In this document: one piece after another, positions 11,731-23,044 of the stretch
How positions within the stretch are numbered: position 1 is the first letter of the stretch
Layout: every line of letters begins with the position of its first letter
From: Ixodes scapularis
Lineage: Eukaryota > Arthropoda > Arachnida > Ixodida > Ixodidae
NCBI RefSeq assembly: GCF_016920785.2
Contig: NW_024609934.1
Coordinates: 310,001 to 374,000, forward strand
Length of the DNA: 64,000 bases
Reading direction: 5' to 3'
Translations under genes and position numbers: made by a program
Notes under the pieces: model-generated
What the model saw: the letters and a program-made list of their open reading frames with translations, nothing else
What the model was told of the DNA's origin: nothing
The model's database searches: none

Positions 11731-13068
11731 ATTAGGCATATCAGTGTTCACAAAGCAATCATCACTACTGTCTCAAAATGATATATATATATATATGTAA
11801 GATGGTCTTATTTTTCGTGGGCTCAATATTTCGCAATTTATGTCAAAGCTGCGGTTTTCGAATAGTTCGCGGGTTATAAATTTCGCGACACGGTGGGATG
11901 TTAATATATATTTCAATGTGTTTACATTTTAAAGGAATTGTTCGCGGGACCTATTTTTTGCGAATTGTAGATGATTCGCAAAATTCGCGAAAATTATGCT
12001 CTCGCAAAATGAAGTCGTTTACAGTGTATACGGTAAATAAACACTTGTTGAAGTGACTTTGTTTGTCTCTTGGTGAATCATTTGTGCCGGTGCTCTACAG
12101 ATTCGATGGTAAAATACCTTCACAGTGTGGAATGGCGCACAATTTTTGGTTACGATGTAGGTTTTTGACATGCCCGAATTGTACATTATATAATATTAAC
12201 GGCACAAAGAAATAAAAAAAGAAGAAAAAGAACCGATGAAAAGGGAGAAGAAATAAGATACACAGGGTTGTCATATGTTCCCGCTGTTTTTTTCTTTCCC
12301 ATCCATGTACTTTTTTTATTTTGTGTGTTTGTGTGCAATATTTATACTATATGGTGTATAAAAAAATACCAAATAGCCCAGCTATCGACTTCATTCCAGT
12401 TTATATCACCTCTAAGGTATCGTACAAACTACAAATACCGCAACAAAAAAAAGCTTTTTAATGATTTTTTTTTAATTTATGTTTCAATTGGCGTCTTAAA
12501 AAGCCTCCAGAAATCTGCAAAACTTTACTCCAATTATTAAAAATAGATTGTTTCTATCATAAAATAGTCACCTTTCTGTACTTTACACGCATAGATTTTT
12601 TTATAATACACTAGCCGCAACAATGTTTGGCCGCCTATTTTTTTTATCTCCGATTAAAATATAAAAACGGCTTTTTGTGAAGTCATATTGGCGCGTTCCC
12701 CTTCCATTGTTTTTCACGTCACCCATCGATTTTCGTGCATTTGTTACTTTTTACTGCTTTAATGTTTTTCACATTTATCTGGAAGGTTGTTTAGACGGGT
12801 CTCCAAGCCTCCAATGTAGACCTGCTGGGGTGCTTCCAAGTGGAAAAGAAACAAAACAAAGAACAGATGCAGTTCAGAAAAAGAAAAAAAAGTACAATAA
12901 CAGTACAAAAATAAATCGAACCTCTACTGTTCACAAAGACAGACGCGAGTTTCCCCTGACGGGGTGAGATGAGGGGGTCGGCCCGATTACCATCGAAACA
13001 AAGGGACCGTCCTTGAATTCCTCCGGTCCGCCGTCCCAGTTTGATCCCACATCGGTTTCCCAAAGTTT
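11731..13068. other. AT-rich stretch with TTCGCG motifs
   Basis: Positions 11810-12010 carry scattered TTCGCG, TTCGCAA and TTCGCGAA motifs in both orientations, a pattern often seen in decayed palindromic MITEs. The rest is AT-rich with unrecognised short frames. Confidence 0.4.
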
Positions 13069-13070
13069 CC

Positions 13071-13105
13071 CCTCCCTAAAGGTTTATTTGCTCTTTTAGG
13101 GAAGG
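13071..13105. repeat. Short inverted repeat
   Basis: CCTCCCTAAAG at 13071 and CTTTTAGGGAAGG near 13093 form an imperfect stem with an AT-rich loop. Confidence 0.4.
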
Positions 13106-13800
13106 AGGCGTTTTTGTTTCTTTTGGCTCGTTACCGCCAAACCTAAAAAGAAAAAAAAAAAAAAAACGGAGGACGAAGGATGACGAAGCGTGTCACGCCA
13201 CGTCGCGTCGTAGTTTGCGGTCGGAATGCCAAAGAGCGGTCACCGAAGCACCGTGACGCATCTTTTTTATACCATTTATTTTTCCTCCGTGAATGACGCC
13301 GTCAGCGGAAAAAAAACTTGGAAGGGACCGACATCGCCGTCGAGGAGCACGTTCGCCGCCATCTATTGGTTTGAAGGGCGTTGCTCAGGTTGCGATATCA
13401 AAAACGAGCGCCGTGGAATGCGATGAAGTGAGAGCGGGACTAGGGCATCTTAGATTACAGCAAGATTGCGCGGCACGGGCATATGGTCGGCCCATATAAT
13501 TCTGCGCTGGGTGGCCCCGTGCTTTTCTAACGCAGATTGTGCCTTATCAGCCGAATTCCACATTGGCCTTGGAGGCATGGATGCGAGCGTAGAGAATCGA
13601 ATAGACATACGACAATTCTGATTGGGTAGAAGAGGAAGAGCAGAGGGACTGGGAGCGTGTGATTGGTTCCCTCTCACTTCAATGCGCTACTGTCTCATCC
13701 GTGTAAACGGAGCCATTAAAAACTGTCAGATTCCAGCGACATTATCGAAGTCTTCGAACGTTACATGTAGTTTAAAGTCGTATATAAAGTATATAGGACC
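13106..13800. other. Stretch without a supported gene
   Basis: The only low-complexity feature is an A-rich run near 13147. Overlapping frames on both strands around 13226-13677 show no domain. Confidence 0.5.
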
Positions 13801-13804
13801 ATAA

Positions 13805-13912
13805 GGTCTATTTAAGACGAACATAAGAAGGACACTCCAGGCGGGGATCATACCCATGACCGAGGGAATGTTAGCTCATATATCGTACCAACCTCGCTAA
13901 GCGGCACAGGTG
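13805..13912 (-). repeat. tRNA-derived SINE (degenerate head)
   Basis: Reading the minus strand from about 13912, an A-box-like TTAGCGAGGTTGG is followed by a B-box-like GGTATGATCCCC (13843-13855), the internal promoter layout of tRNA-derived SINEs. No cloverleaf with a usable anticodon arm is visible. The body continues to about 13805. Confidence 0.55.
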
Positions 13913-13914
13913 TT

Positions 13915-14540
13915 CTGAGAGCAAATAAACACTTGTGCATCCCGTAAGGTGAAACACAGCGAAAGTTTCGGCGTGATGTTGGAGCCGCTAAGCTAGCATT
14001 TGAGAGCAGATGAATGGATTGAACGGTAGATATGCGAGCCCGCAATATAGAGTACAAATAGGGGTTGTGTATTAAACCGAGTAAATCACAACAAAGAAAA
14101 TTCCATAGTGTTTTAGAGCCAACGAGCCAACGAGGGTGTATTGTTTAGAGAGCATTTCGTGAGCCTAGGTTACACAATTTTACTGGACACAAACTAGGGC
14201 TGCCCCGTGGTAACCGAAGAACACTTCAGAATCGCGCGCCCAAGTTTGAAGTCCAGAAAACGACGAAGCTCTATGTGTATGCATAAACCGGTCCGTGTCG
14301 TTGGTTTGACTGCCTGAATGTTTTATGTAGTGTTATTGGACACAAACAAACACCCCCTTATGGTCATTGAAGTACCTTTCCAGACTGGAGCAGCCAAGTT
14401 TCAATCGTTGTAGCTCCACGTAACTTCACGCCCGTGGTTTCGCCGTCTTAACACCCAGTAAACGTTCTTGGTTTTACCGTTCGAAAAACCTTGTGGCATA
14501 ATTAAAAAAAAAAAAAAAAGAAACGCTTCACTTTAGTGCG
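13915..14540. other. Stretch without a supported gene
   Basis: Nothing recognisable except an A-rich run near 14504-14519. Confidence 0.5.
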
Positions 14541-14546
14541 AAAACA

Positions 14547-14979
14547 CTAGCTGTCTAATGAAGCGGAGCCAGCGGCGTCTCTAACCGCGAAATGAATTCC
14601 CAGGAGCCGACGGCGCCTGTAACCGCTGCAACCGCCACAAACGTGAAAGAAATTCCCAGCGAAACGGCTCCTATATCTGGGACGCGGGCGTATAGTTCCA
14701 AGGAACGCCACCCCATAGAGAAGACCTGTTCGTGGCGCTCCGGCCTGCACGCCAGGAGAGAGAGCGCTCCGTCGCCGCTCTCGAGTCAGTCGTCGCCGGA
14801 GGATGGGGGTGATGGGGCTGCGGCCGTTTCTGCTCTTCTCGGCGCCAAGGAACATTGCCGCACTTCAAGCATCTATATCGTCGTCGGCCGGAACCTCGGC
14901 AGTAGGAAACGTGGCCGTCCACGCCAGTACACCGCAGACAAACTAAGGGAGTGGGAGAACGACATTCATGCTTTCGCAT
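14547..14979 (-). pseudogene. Gag-like zinc-knuckle remnant of a retroelement
   Basis: The minus-strand frame includes LVCLRCTGVDGHVSYCR, which resembles a CCHC zinc knuckle but with the His shifted by one residue. It is followed by RRRYRCLKCG and an Arg/Ser/Pro-rich tail. This order (zinc knuckle, basic stretch, RS/Pro-rich C-terminus) is typical of retrotransposon Gag proteins. No reverse transcriptase follows, and the frame has no credible start or neighbours. A plus-strand frame over the same bases (14592-15092) has no domain and is probably a shadow. This is a decayed Gag fragment; the element class is not determined. Confidence 0.4.
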
Positions 14980-15062
14980 TCACAACTCATATGAAGTGTT
15001 TAGGTGTTTTAAAATTTTTCTTATTGTTTTCATTATCAGCAGTATCATTTTTATGTTTCTAC

Positions 15063-15245
15063 GTGCCGTCATGGTTTCGCGTGATGACGTAATGTCACGT
15101 GACGTCACAGTGTCACATGACGTCATGACATCACGTGACTGACGTTGTAACTTGACGCCATTAAGTCACGGGGCGTCACTGTCCAGTGTGACTTGACATG
15201 ACAATGTCACGTCCTGGTGTCAGCTGACGCCAGGTATCAGGTGAC
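15063..15245. repeat. Degenerate cluster of TGACGTCA / TCACGTGA motifs
   Basis: Within about 180 bp there are repeated variants of TCACGTGACGTCA, TCACATGACGTCA, TCACGTGACTGACG, TCACGGGGCGTCA and GTCAGCTGACGCC. They combine CRE-like (TGACGTCA) and E-box-like (CACGTG) palindromes. The spacing of about 15-25 bp suggests a short decayed tandem repeat. It could present bZIP or bHLH binding sites, but no gene is attached. Confidence 0.5.
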
Positions 15246-15290
15246 GTGTTGCGCGGCGTGGCGTCAATTTCGAATCCCATCGACGCGTTT

Positions 15291-15425
15291 GGGTGCAGTT
15301 TTTGCAGGTATCTTTGCAAAAACGGCACCCAACCGCGACACAGTTTCTCTGCGTGGGAGAGCCGGCTTTCCGCAATTGCTCTCCCACATAGCTGCGCAGG
15401 GTCTGCAGTTGTGTGGGAGTGCAAT
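15291..15425. repeat. Cluster of hairpin-forming inverted repeats
   Basis: GGGTGCAGTTTTTGCA (15291) pairs with the sequence ending at 15330 with one mismatch. GTGGGAGAGC (15353) pairs perfectly with GCTCTCCCAC (15378). That right arm can alternatively pair with TGTGTGGGAGTGCAA near 15410. The competing stems suggest a compact fold-back element next to the CRE-like cluster. Confidence 0.5.
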
Positions 15426-15430
15426 TACGT

Positions 15431-16300
15431 CACATTTTGTGGAAAATATACACAAGCCTGGTCACGCTGGCAAAGAGTCGGCAGCGCAGAATGGGTGTTC
15501 ATCGTGAGTCCCGATTTCTCGAGTTGTTTTCGCAGGCAGTGTCTAGTCCATGTTCGCCCTGCTCCATCCGCAATGTCGAAAAATTGTTCTTCCTCGTTCA
15601 CCTCTGTTCACGTGACGCAAATTGTTAGGATTCGGATTGAACCGTTTCCGAGTTTCCGCGCAATTTTCGTGAACATGCGCAGCGGCGTTTGCGAATCTTC
15701 GGGGGACTGCATGTCAAAACGACTCACTAAAACTTTCTAATACGTGGCGGCACTCAGAGTATCGGAACTCTTTTGTTTTACATTTTTATGCTCACCGCTA
15801 TTTTGATAATTGGTGCAGAAAGGGGCGGAATCGTTAATCGTAACGATTACAACGAAATGTGACAGAGACGTGACGCGATATTATTTCGTTCTGCCCAGGA
15901 GGATTCAGCCGTACTAAGAGAACGGAAGACCGTTGCCTGCGGTTTAAAATGAAGCTTAAGAGAACTATACTCGTTGTCATATTAAGGGAAAAAAGAGAGG
16001 TAGTTTTGCGCAGTATTCATGGCTGCAAAAAGTAATGGACCTTTTACGCATACCGACGGCACCAGGCGGTGGCTGCACGAAATAAAAATAAAGTGGCCTA
16101 CCTGCGCTACCAATCGATAATGGGAGCTACGCTACCAGTTTCTTCACTCTCCGATCTGCGGCGCGTGCCCAACGCGACTTTAAAGAGGGGCATACATGGC
16201 GTCCACCCAAGCATCGTGTTTTTCTTTCCGTCCCTTTTCCTTTTCTTTTTTTTTGTAACACAATTATATATATCTTCTGCAATTATTTGTTCTACTCTCT
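15431..16300. other. Stretch without a supported gene
   Basis: Short frames on both strands lack domains. A pyrimidine-rich run lies at 16215-16255. Confidence 0.5.
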
Positions 16301-16339
16301 GATCCACAGCCTCCTTCCGAATTTCCTCCATTTTTTGTG

Positions 16340-17010
16340 CCTTCCGCCGCTTAGCATCTGGCGCTTGCGCGTGCGCAGAACGCTTCTCGGAAAAGGTCCA
16401 TTGAGTGAATGAACATCATTGCAGGGATGGCTTCCAGAGGGTGCACCCTCTCTAGTCCCGGGCTCCATTGGTGGCTGCCACGGACTCGGCGCGGTCCACC
16501 AGTCATTGCTGGCCGGTGGCCGTGTCATCGGCCAGCCGCTCCTCGCTGAAGGTGGGGGAGGGGTTGGGAAGAGGTGAGAAGAGGGATTGGCCTAACATTG
16601 CCAGACCACGTGGAGAAAGGTGGGACGCTCCCCGCAGTGCGGGCATTCAGGCGGACCGCGGGTGCGTAAGAGTAGAAGAGGAGCGTTGGGAAGGCATTGG
16701 TTTGGAGTTGACGCCATAGGAGGCCCTGCCTGCGAGTAACTGAAGGGTGAGGAGGAGGGTAATGTTGTAGAGCGAGGCGTAGCTCAGTTAGGTGAGTTGA
16801 GTATGAGAAAGACTTTGGTACGGATGGTGGCGGAATCTTCCCCGGGTGCCCGCAGTGAGAGTCCTCGGGGAAGCGGATGAGCGCCCTTATTACCGTTCCC
16901 AGGCACCCAGACTAACCTGAAACAGTAGGAGGTCGAGGATAGGAAAGAGTCAAGTAGGGACGCAGTGGAGGGATGTTGGGTGTTGTAAAGGGAGCAGTCT
17001 TGTGTAGTAT
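16340..17010 (-). pseudogene. LINE fragment: RNase H C-terminus and zinc motif (I/R1-like)
   Basis: The minus strand reads RLVWVPGN followed by GNKGAHPLPRGLS, the C-terminal signature of the RNase H domain found in I-group and related non-LTR retrotransposons, with a small deletion in the usual His-Gly stretch. Downstream, PPECPHCGERPTFLHVVWQC is the zinc-binding region that follows RNase H in such ORF2 proteins. Reverse transcriptase and endonuclease are absent and several stops interrupt the frame, so this is a 3' remnant. The inverted-repeat element at 17026 begins right at its upstream side. Confidence 0.55.
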
Positions 17011-17025
17011 CATAATACTGTAACT

Positions 17026-17942
17026 CTTAGATTGTGGAAACCAGCTTAACTTACAGAAAAGGGTGAGGAGAGAAAGGAGAAAAGGCATCCGATCGCTGGA
17101 CTACCAACTATTTATTAACCCCCGGCTTCTTCTTCTACTGGTCTGGTGGCTGTCCTTTTCACATCTTCTTCTTTTTCTTTTTTCTTGATCTTCCTCTATC
17201 TTCATGGGCATTTTCGTCTCGCAGGAACTTCTTTTCACTTGTTTGTAAGGCAATAGACCCTTTCCGAAATTCAGTCTGGCCACTTTGATCACTATCATCA
17301 TCTGTGGAATGGCATCTGTGCCATACGAATGGCGGCCTTCTAGTGACTGATAAAGGAAGACGTTGAAGATGCTCCTAAGCGGATATTGCGAGGCCTGTAC
17401 GTTCGGGGGTCAGTACGAAGCGAAGTAGGGCTGGAACACAAGAGCTACGTAAGCGTTTATTTCTAATTGCTCAGATTCAGTCAATCTGTCGTGGCACACA
17501 ATCGGCTTTAAAGCACTTTGGTGTATAGAATTTTCTCGAGGCATCTCAGTGGGTTGGAGCTTTGTTCTGAATGCACGTTCTTGGTCACCATCGACCTGAA
17601 AGTGATCGAGAAAGAACTCACACTGAACAATTCCTTGCGTGCCGTCGATTTGCGAAAGTGACGGTGCCGATACAAGTTCATTTCCGCCATTGATAGGGCA
17701 AAACCTAAACTGCTTTACGAACCACCAGATGGCACTGAATTTCTGAAAGGGTCTATGGATGGTGAACTGACGCAGTTGTCTTCTTGTTGTTCTATGGCTA
17801 AGGCCTCAAGTAGTTCTCGGGCGAACCGGTCTTTGTGGTGAGCCGAGGGTTAATAAATAGTTGGTAGTCCGGCGATCGGATGCCTTTTCTCCTTTCTCTC
17901 CTCACCCTTTTCTGTAAGTTCAGCTGGTTTCCACAATCTAAG
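17026..17942. mobile_element. 917-bp element with about 100-bp terminal inverted repeats
   Basis: CTTAGATTGTGGAAACCAGC (17026) is the inverse of the sequence ending at 17942. The inverted repeat continues for about 100 bp through TACAGAAAAGGGTGAGGAG to CCAACTATTTATTAACCC with few differences. A second, inner pair of inverted repeats (AATAGACCCTTTCCGAAATT at 17252 and its inverse near 17737-17756) lies inside. No transposase is encoded. The words ATACTGTAACTC occur just outside on both sides (about 17013 and 17983). Confidence 0.65.
17252..17756. mobile_element. Nested MITE of about 505 bp
   Basis: Inverted repeats of about 23 bp with core ATAGACCCTTTC and GAAATTCAGT bound this segment inside the 17026-17942 element. 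The nesting suggests a second insertion into the first. It has no coding capacity. Confidence 0.45.
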
Positions 17943-17980
17943 TATGTACAACCAACTAGCTCAGCTCCTTCCCATTGCAA

Positions 17981-19726
17981 ATACTGTAACTCGTTACATT
18001 TTTTTGGTAACTTTTAACTGTAACTCGATCATGTTTTTTTAAATAACTCTAACTATAGCTTAGATACGTTTGTGAAAAAGTAACTAAAACGATCTGCAGA
18101 GATGCAGATATTTATTGCGAAAAAAGTACCCCATTTTGTGAACACTACAGCTTCTTCGACCATGTGCCACACCTTAAACGGCCACACCTTAGAAGGGATA
18201 AGATAAAACAAGAACTCGGCATTTTTTTCGTCGGAGCGAAGTACCGGCGCAGAGGGTAGACGTTTTTATAGTTCAGTTTTCACTTTTTCGCTCATGTAAA
18301 AGTGCATTTAGCATTTGCTTTATTTCAACTTTTTTGTGCGTGGCTCTCTCTCGCCCCTTCTTCACCCTTTCCGGCCTCATGGAACAGCCCCGCCTCTTTA
18401 GCCAAGCGACAGAACCACCTCGCGGAAACATGCGACGGGTAGACACCTAACGGTAAACTGTTTAACGCCGAACGAGAGCCTCTGCCGTAGGTGTCGCCGC
18501 AGTCGCGGCTAGTTTTCTTTCCGCAAGCGAGTCGCCGTCAGTAGAGAGACTGTGTGACCGACGCCACAGACGATGTTCCTACTTGTCGACTTGCCCTTTC
18601 CCAGAGGCTGTGAACCTCGGTCGACCGTTTTGCTTTGCGTTGCGTAGAAGACACTAAAAAGAAAAGCGAAACGCATTCTGAGACGACTCGGTGTTGTCTT
18701 TATTCGCTCCTCTTTTTGCCTTGTTTGATACTGACGGTCTTTTCCACTTAGTTCCCACTTAGCCTTCTGCTCCTTTCCCTATTATTGTATTGTACCCGCC
18801 TGTTCATCGGTATCTCCCTCTCCTGTCAGCTGAGAAAGGGGAATAAGAGAGCTCTTGAAGGATGGGATCAAGAACGTCAGAAGAAAGAAGGAAAATCGTT
18901 GGATGGTAATTAGCCATTACAGCTCAAACGAGAGGCTGCCATGAATGATGAACGGTAGGTGCTACCATGTCCCGTCTGTGAACTGCACTTTGACCTTGTC
19001 GAATATAGTGCCGATAAGTTCACTGCTCGTTGCAAACACTGCATAAAGGTATACGCAGCCGGGAAGTACTCTTCCTCCAACCTTCGCAAGCATATCGGGG
19101 TGAGTTTCCACTTTCATTTGTTGACACTACCGCTAGGCATGGAGAACGAACGATGGAAGGCTGAAACCTCGCCAGCGCACTCCAGCCACAACGGCTTTCC
19201 CAACACTAGGAATGTTTTCTTGCGTCTGAATACTGCCCTGCCATCCAGCGCACCCGTTGAGCGGATCTTTAGCAAGGGCCGGGGTCTGTTCTGCATCAAA
19301 AGTGACGGTTAAGTAATATTTGCAAAAAACAAACAAAAAAAAACAGTTGCTGCTGCCTTAGAACATAAAATCAATAATGCATTATTTAGTCCTTCTTGTA
19401 TCGAAGCAGCAAACGTTTCGATTCAATAAAGTCGTACGACGGTAACGATCTATATCACAAAAAGTTTAGTGAGAGTTTTTTGAGAGTTCCACAGAAAATA
19501 TAAATCATAGTCCTTGTCTGTTGCAATCAATGTGTTCATTGCAAAATTAAAAAAAAAAAACAGCGAAAGTTACTTAAAAGTAATTAATTTACTACGAAGA
19601 TAGAACTGCAACTGCAACGCGTTACTTTTATTTCTAAGTAACTGTAACTGTAACTTAAATACATTTTTGACAAACTATTTGTAGCTGTTACTATTTACTT
19701 TTTAAAAGTAACTTTCCCAAGACTGA
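17981..19726. mobile_element. Internally deleted hAT transposon
   Basis: The right end, read on the minus strand from 19726, begins CAGTCTTGGGAAAGTTACTT, a typical hAT terminus, followed by many GTAACT motifs. The left side (17981-18090) shows the matching GTAACTCGTTAC / AAGTAACT pattern in inverse orientation. The extreme left end looks eroded or disturbed by the neighbouring 917-bp element. Between them is a short open frame joining a BED zinc finger to the hAT C-terminal motif. The catalytic core is missing, so the element is non-autonomous. Confidence 0.6.
18959..19312 (+). pseudogene. hAT transposase remnant: BED finger fused to dimerisation region
   Basis: The frame encodes about 117 residues. 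Residues 6-50 resemble a BED zinc finger: aromatic/acidic start FDLVEY, then CKHC, then SSSNLRKHIG with a second His a few residues later. Residues about 86-117 read LNTALPSSAPVERIFSKG, the conserved C-terminal hAT dimerisation motif (normally near PATSAPSERVFS). The roughly 400-500 residues normally between them, with the catalytic DDE residues, are absent, yet the frame stays open across the junction. No ATG starts it; TAG directly precedes the GTG at 18959, which could be a splice acceptor. BED domains bind transposon ends, so this product could bind DNA without catalysis, but expression is not shown. Confidence 0.6.
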
Positions 19727-19729
19727 AAG

Positions 19730-22700
19730 GGCGTGTCGACAGGACATCTGAGAGTCAGTGCATAATGTGAGTACGGATGGAAGAGGAGAAAGAGGAGGTG
19801 GAAAGGATTGCCCTGGCGACCGCACGCACCTCCAGGAGGGACACGTCGGTGAGACCGCGCTACGTGGTAGCGTGGACCGGCATAAGATACAAATTAATGA
19901 CGAAGCTGGTCGAAAAAAAATGCTTTCGGCTTTTGAAACATGTACGTCTATATGAAATAACAGAAGCAAATCTAAAATTCACCCACATATAAGCTTAATT
20001 CACGTGAAAAAAAAATGTAAATGATCCGCGAGAAGCCACACTTAACCATGATTAGAAGCTCCAAGGAAGTTGAAGTGTCGGAGCTCCGAAGAGCAGCTTA
20101 GTGGTACCGACTGAAAACAAAGTTTGAGCCAATAACCGAGCAAGAGGAAGGAGTGTGCTCTGTGTAAAACGCGAACACTGCGTCGCTTAATTCAGTTATG
20201 TTCAAGGAAGGAAGCGGAGCTATCTTTGCGATCTCTAGTGCCAATACGCTGTAATATACAGAAGCTAATATACGATACATACAGAACGACTACGTGTTTC
20301 GATTTTGTTTTCGGGTAAAGCCTCCGACGAATGCTCAAAGAAAAAAATGCTACATTTATCTGCGTGGGTACGAACATCTAGAAGTTCCACAAATAAGAAG
20401 CGAACAATGGCGGGGTCATACGAAACTGCGCCCAGCATAAAGCCGCGGAAAATTTGACGGAGCAGGCACAAAAGACTCGAGAGGAACCTCTTCGCTTCCA
20501 TGTTTGCGGCTGTCTTTCAGAATTACGCGCTAAACAATTGAGTTTGCACCGGTGAATGAAGTTGGAAGGAAGAAAAACGCCTGTCGAACGTCGAAGAAAA
20601 AATAATAAAACGAAACAAACAGGAGCCTCGCGTTCGTCGCGTCTTCTTTTCCCCCTTCAAGCAGTGTGACAAGCGTTACAGAGCTGCTTTCGGAATTCGG
20701 GGAATAACAGAACAGAACAAATGGAGTTAAAAACACAACCCCACATGAAGGCGCGCTCAGAGTACGCGGGTGGTGGCCCGGGGCCATTGCGCGCGTGCGT
20801 ACTTGAGGGGAAGCAAACGAGCAGGGGACCCCCTGACAAGAAGGAATTGTTCCCGGGGTTCGGTTGCTTTTTGTTCGGGGCGTTCCGATGCCCCGAGCCG
20901 CGAAACAAAGGAATTCGCCCTCGAAAGCGCAGAGCCCTGGGCAAACAGGCAGCAGGCAGGCGGCACGGCCACCCGCCACCCTCCCAACGAATAAGGCCCC
21001 GCCGGTCGCACACCGGCAGCGGCGGCAAAGTTTTGTGTTCTGGAAGTTGAGGTGGTCCGAGAAATTTCGCATTCCGCTCTCCCCTCTTTAACTCACTTTC
21101 TTTCGATTACTTTGCGCCGCTCTCGTGCCTCTTTGAGGAATTCTTAATTACGGGGACCCTCCCTGGGGCGAGCACGCGACGTTGTTTCGGGAGCCTCCCT
21201 TCGTCGCTCGGGGGTGGGAGGGCTGTTCGGTTTACTCACGCGCGGGACTCAGTCCGTCGCGAGCCCGAGGAGAGCCCAGAGCAGGTTTGCTTCGACCAGT
21301 TGACCCACGCAACCGTTGTGGCCTGGTGCTGTTGCCCTTGTAAAAAAAAAAAAAACAAAAAAAAAAAAAACGCTAAACTTGCCTCGATCCGTGCGATAAA
21401 CCCCGGATATATCAACTCAAGGCGCCAATGGGCTTGTGAAGATTAGACATTATAAAGCAACCCCGAGACTGCAGGGAGCAAAGCAGCGTTGTAAAAGACA
21501 TTGTGGGTCGTCTTTTGCTTTCTGCAGTTTAGAGTGGGATTATAATGTCAAACCCGGGAACACAGAAGTTTCGCGTGTGCATTAGACTTGTCTCATAAAG
21601 TGTTACACTTAGTTATGGGGACAGTCCGATAGTCTTCGACGCTTTCCACGCGGAACACACCCGTATGCACCCCGAGTTTAACAGAATGGTCGAGACAGTT
21701 TTATATCGATTCGAAATCTTTGACGTAGTGAGATCACCTGGGGAACTACCCATCGTCATTCAAGGCAGATCCCGCGGACTTTCCTGTGTCCTAATTATTT
21801 CAGCTCCTTCAGCTCCCTTTCTGTCCCTTACCGTGGCGCCGAGCAAATGCTTTGTCGTTGGATCGCATGCTCCGGGCACGATGTCCGGTGCGGGGTTTGG
21901 TAAATATTATCGATTACGATTAATCACGAAAAATTGTAATTATATATGAGAAATTATGGCTTATTAAGCCTTGTATATGCTTCCAAATTTTATTAATTGA
22001 GTTCAATCGGATATGTAATCTGAAAGACACATTACACAATCGTCTCTTGCAGGGCAAAAAACAGGTCCCCAATTTCTTTCTCTCCACTCCCTCTCGCAGT
22101 CTTTTCGTTTTCTCTCTCCTCAGGAGCGGGTCTTTGAGCTACTCTTCGCAGAAAGGGCGATGGTCTGCCTCTTTCCTGCATGGACAGGAATAATCGAGGA
22201 AGAGCTTCCCCCTTTCCGGCTGCTCGTCGGCCTTTAACACGGCCTCGGCCTGTGTGTGACTGCGTTTTCTTACACTGAAGCGTAACGCTTGTCGAATAAA
22301 ATTCAGCTATTAAGCGTATTCTTCCTTGATAAATGACGTCTTGCACTATTTGGTACGTTCAGATCCAATCAAAGCAATGATTTTCCTGCTAAGAAGCCGG
22401 TATGCTTTGAATGGATTGACAGTTTTAGGCCCTTCTTGTTTTCAAGCTTTCTGACAAATGCTTCGCTGATTATTCCAGGATTTGCAAGCTCTATAATTTA
22501 CCATTAACTCAGAGTACAATCAGTGTTACCAGCCGACGAGGTCAATGAAGCAGCACAAAAAAAAAGAAACGTCATGGTGATTTCTTTCTTTTAATTCATA
22601 AGTTATCATTGGCTTAACGAATAACGCATTGTGCATTCGCCGTGACCTTCTGCTCTTCGTTTGTGTGTCTGTGTTTTTATGTATAATAAATAGCCTGTTG

Positions 22701-22840
22701 ATGCGTACTGATTTATAATAAAACGAAGTATGATAATATTTATTTGACTATCCAGACGAGGCACTTTTTTGTTATTACAGAATACTGAAAAAATGAAAGA
22801 CGTTTACAACTTCCAGTAACGCCCAATTAGAGCGCAGATC
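19730..22840. other. Long stretch without a supported gene
   Basis: Positions 20640-21300 are GC-rich with open frames in several registers on both strands, the longest 20530-21072 on the minus strand (180 codons). None contains a motif I recognise, and overlapping frames in GC-rich DNA are expected by chance. An A-rich run lies at 21340-21370. AT-rich sequence follows to 22840. Confidence 0.45.
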
Positions 22841-22847
22841 TTGAGGA

Positions 22848-22990
22848 GGAGGAGGGGAGGGTACGGAGACGAAGGGGGGTATGCCCCTCCTTCTTATCTG
22901 TACTCTCCCCTCCACCCCTCTTCCTCCTGTGCTCCTTCCCTCCTCCTCTGTTCTTCCTACTCCCCTCCTTTCCTGAGCCTCCTCCTCCTC
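22848..22990. repeat. Polypurine/polypyrimidine tract with imperfect hairpin
   Basis: A purine-rich segment (GAGGAGGAGGGGAGGGTACG) is followed by its approximate reverse complement in a pyrimidine-rich segment (CCTCCTTC... TCTCCCCTCC), giving an imperfect stem of about 31 bp. A CT-rich stretch then runs to about 22990. Confidence 0.5.
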
Positions 22991-23044
22991 CCTTGAAGTA
23001 TTTCGATTTTGCGATATACCGTGCTAAACAAACTGAGGAAGAGA

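Noticed and set aside
14592..15092. 166-codon plus-strand frame
   Set aside because: It overlaps the minus-strand zinc-knuckle remnant and has no domain of its own; it is likely a shadow.
20530..21072. 180-codon minus-strand frame in GC-rich DNA
   Set aside because: Several overlapping frames on both strands are equally open, and no domain, start context or codon signal favours one.
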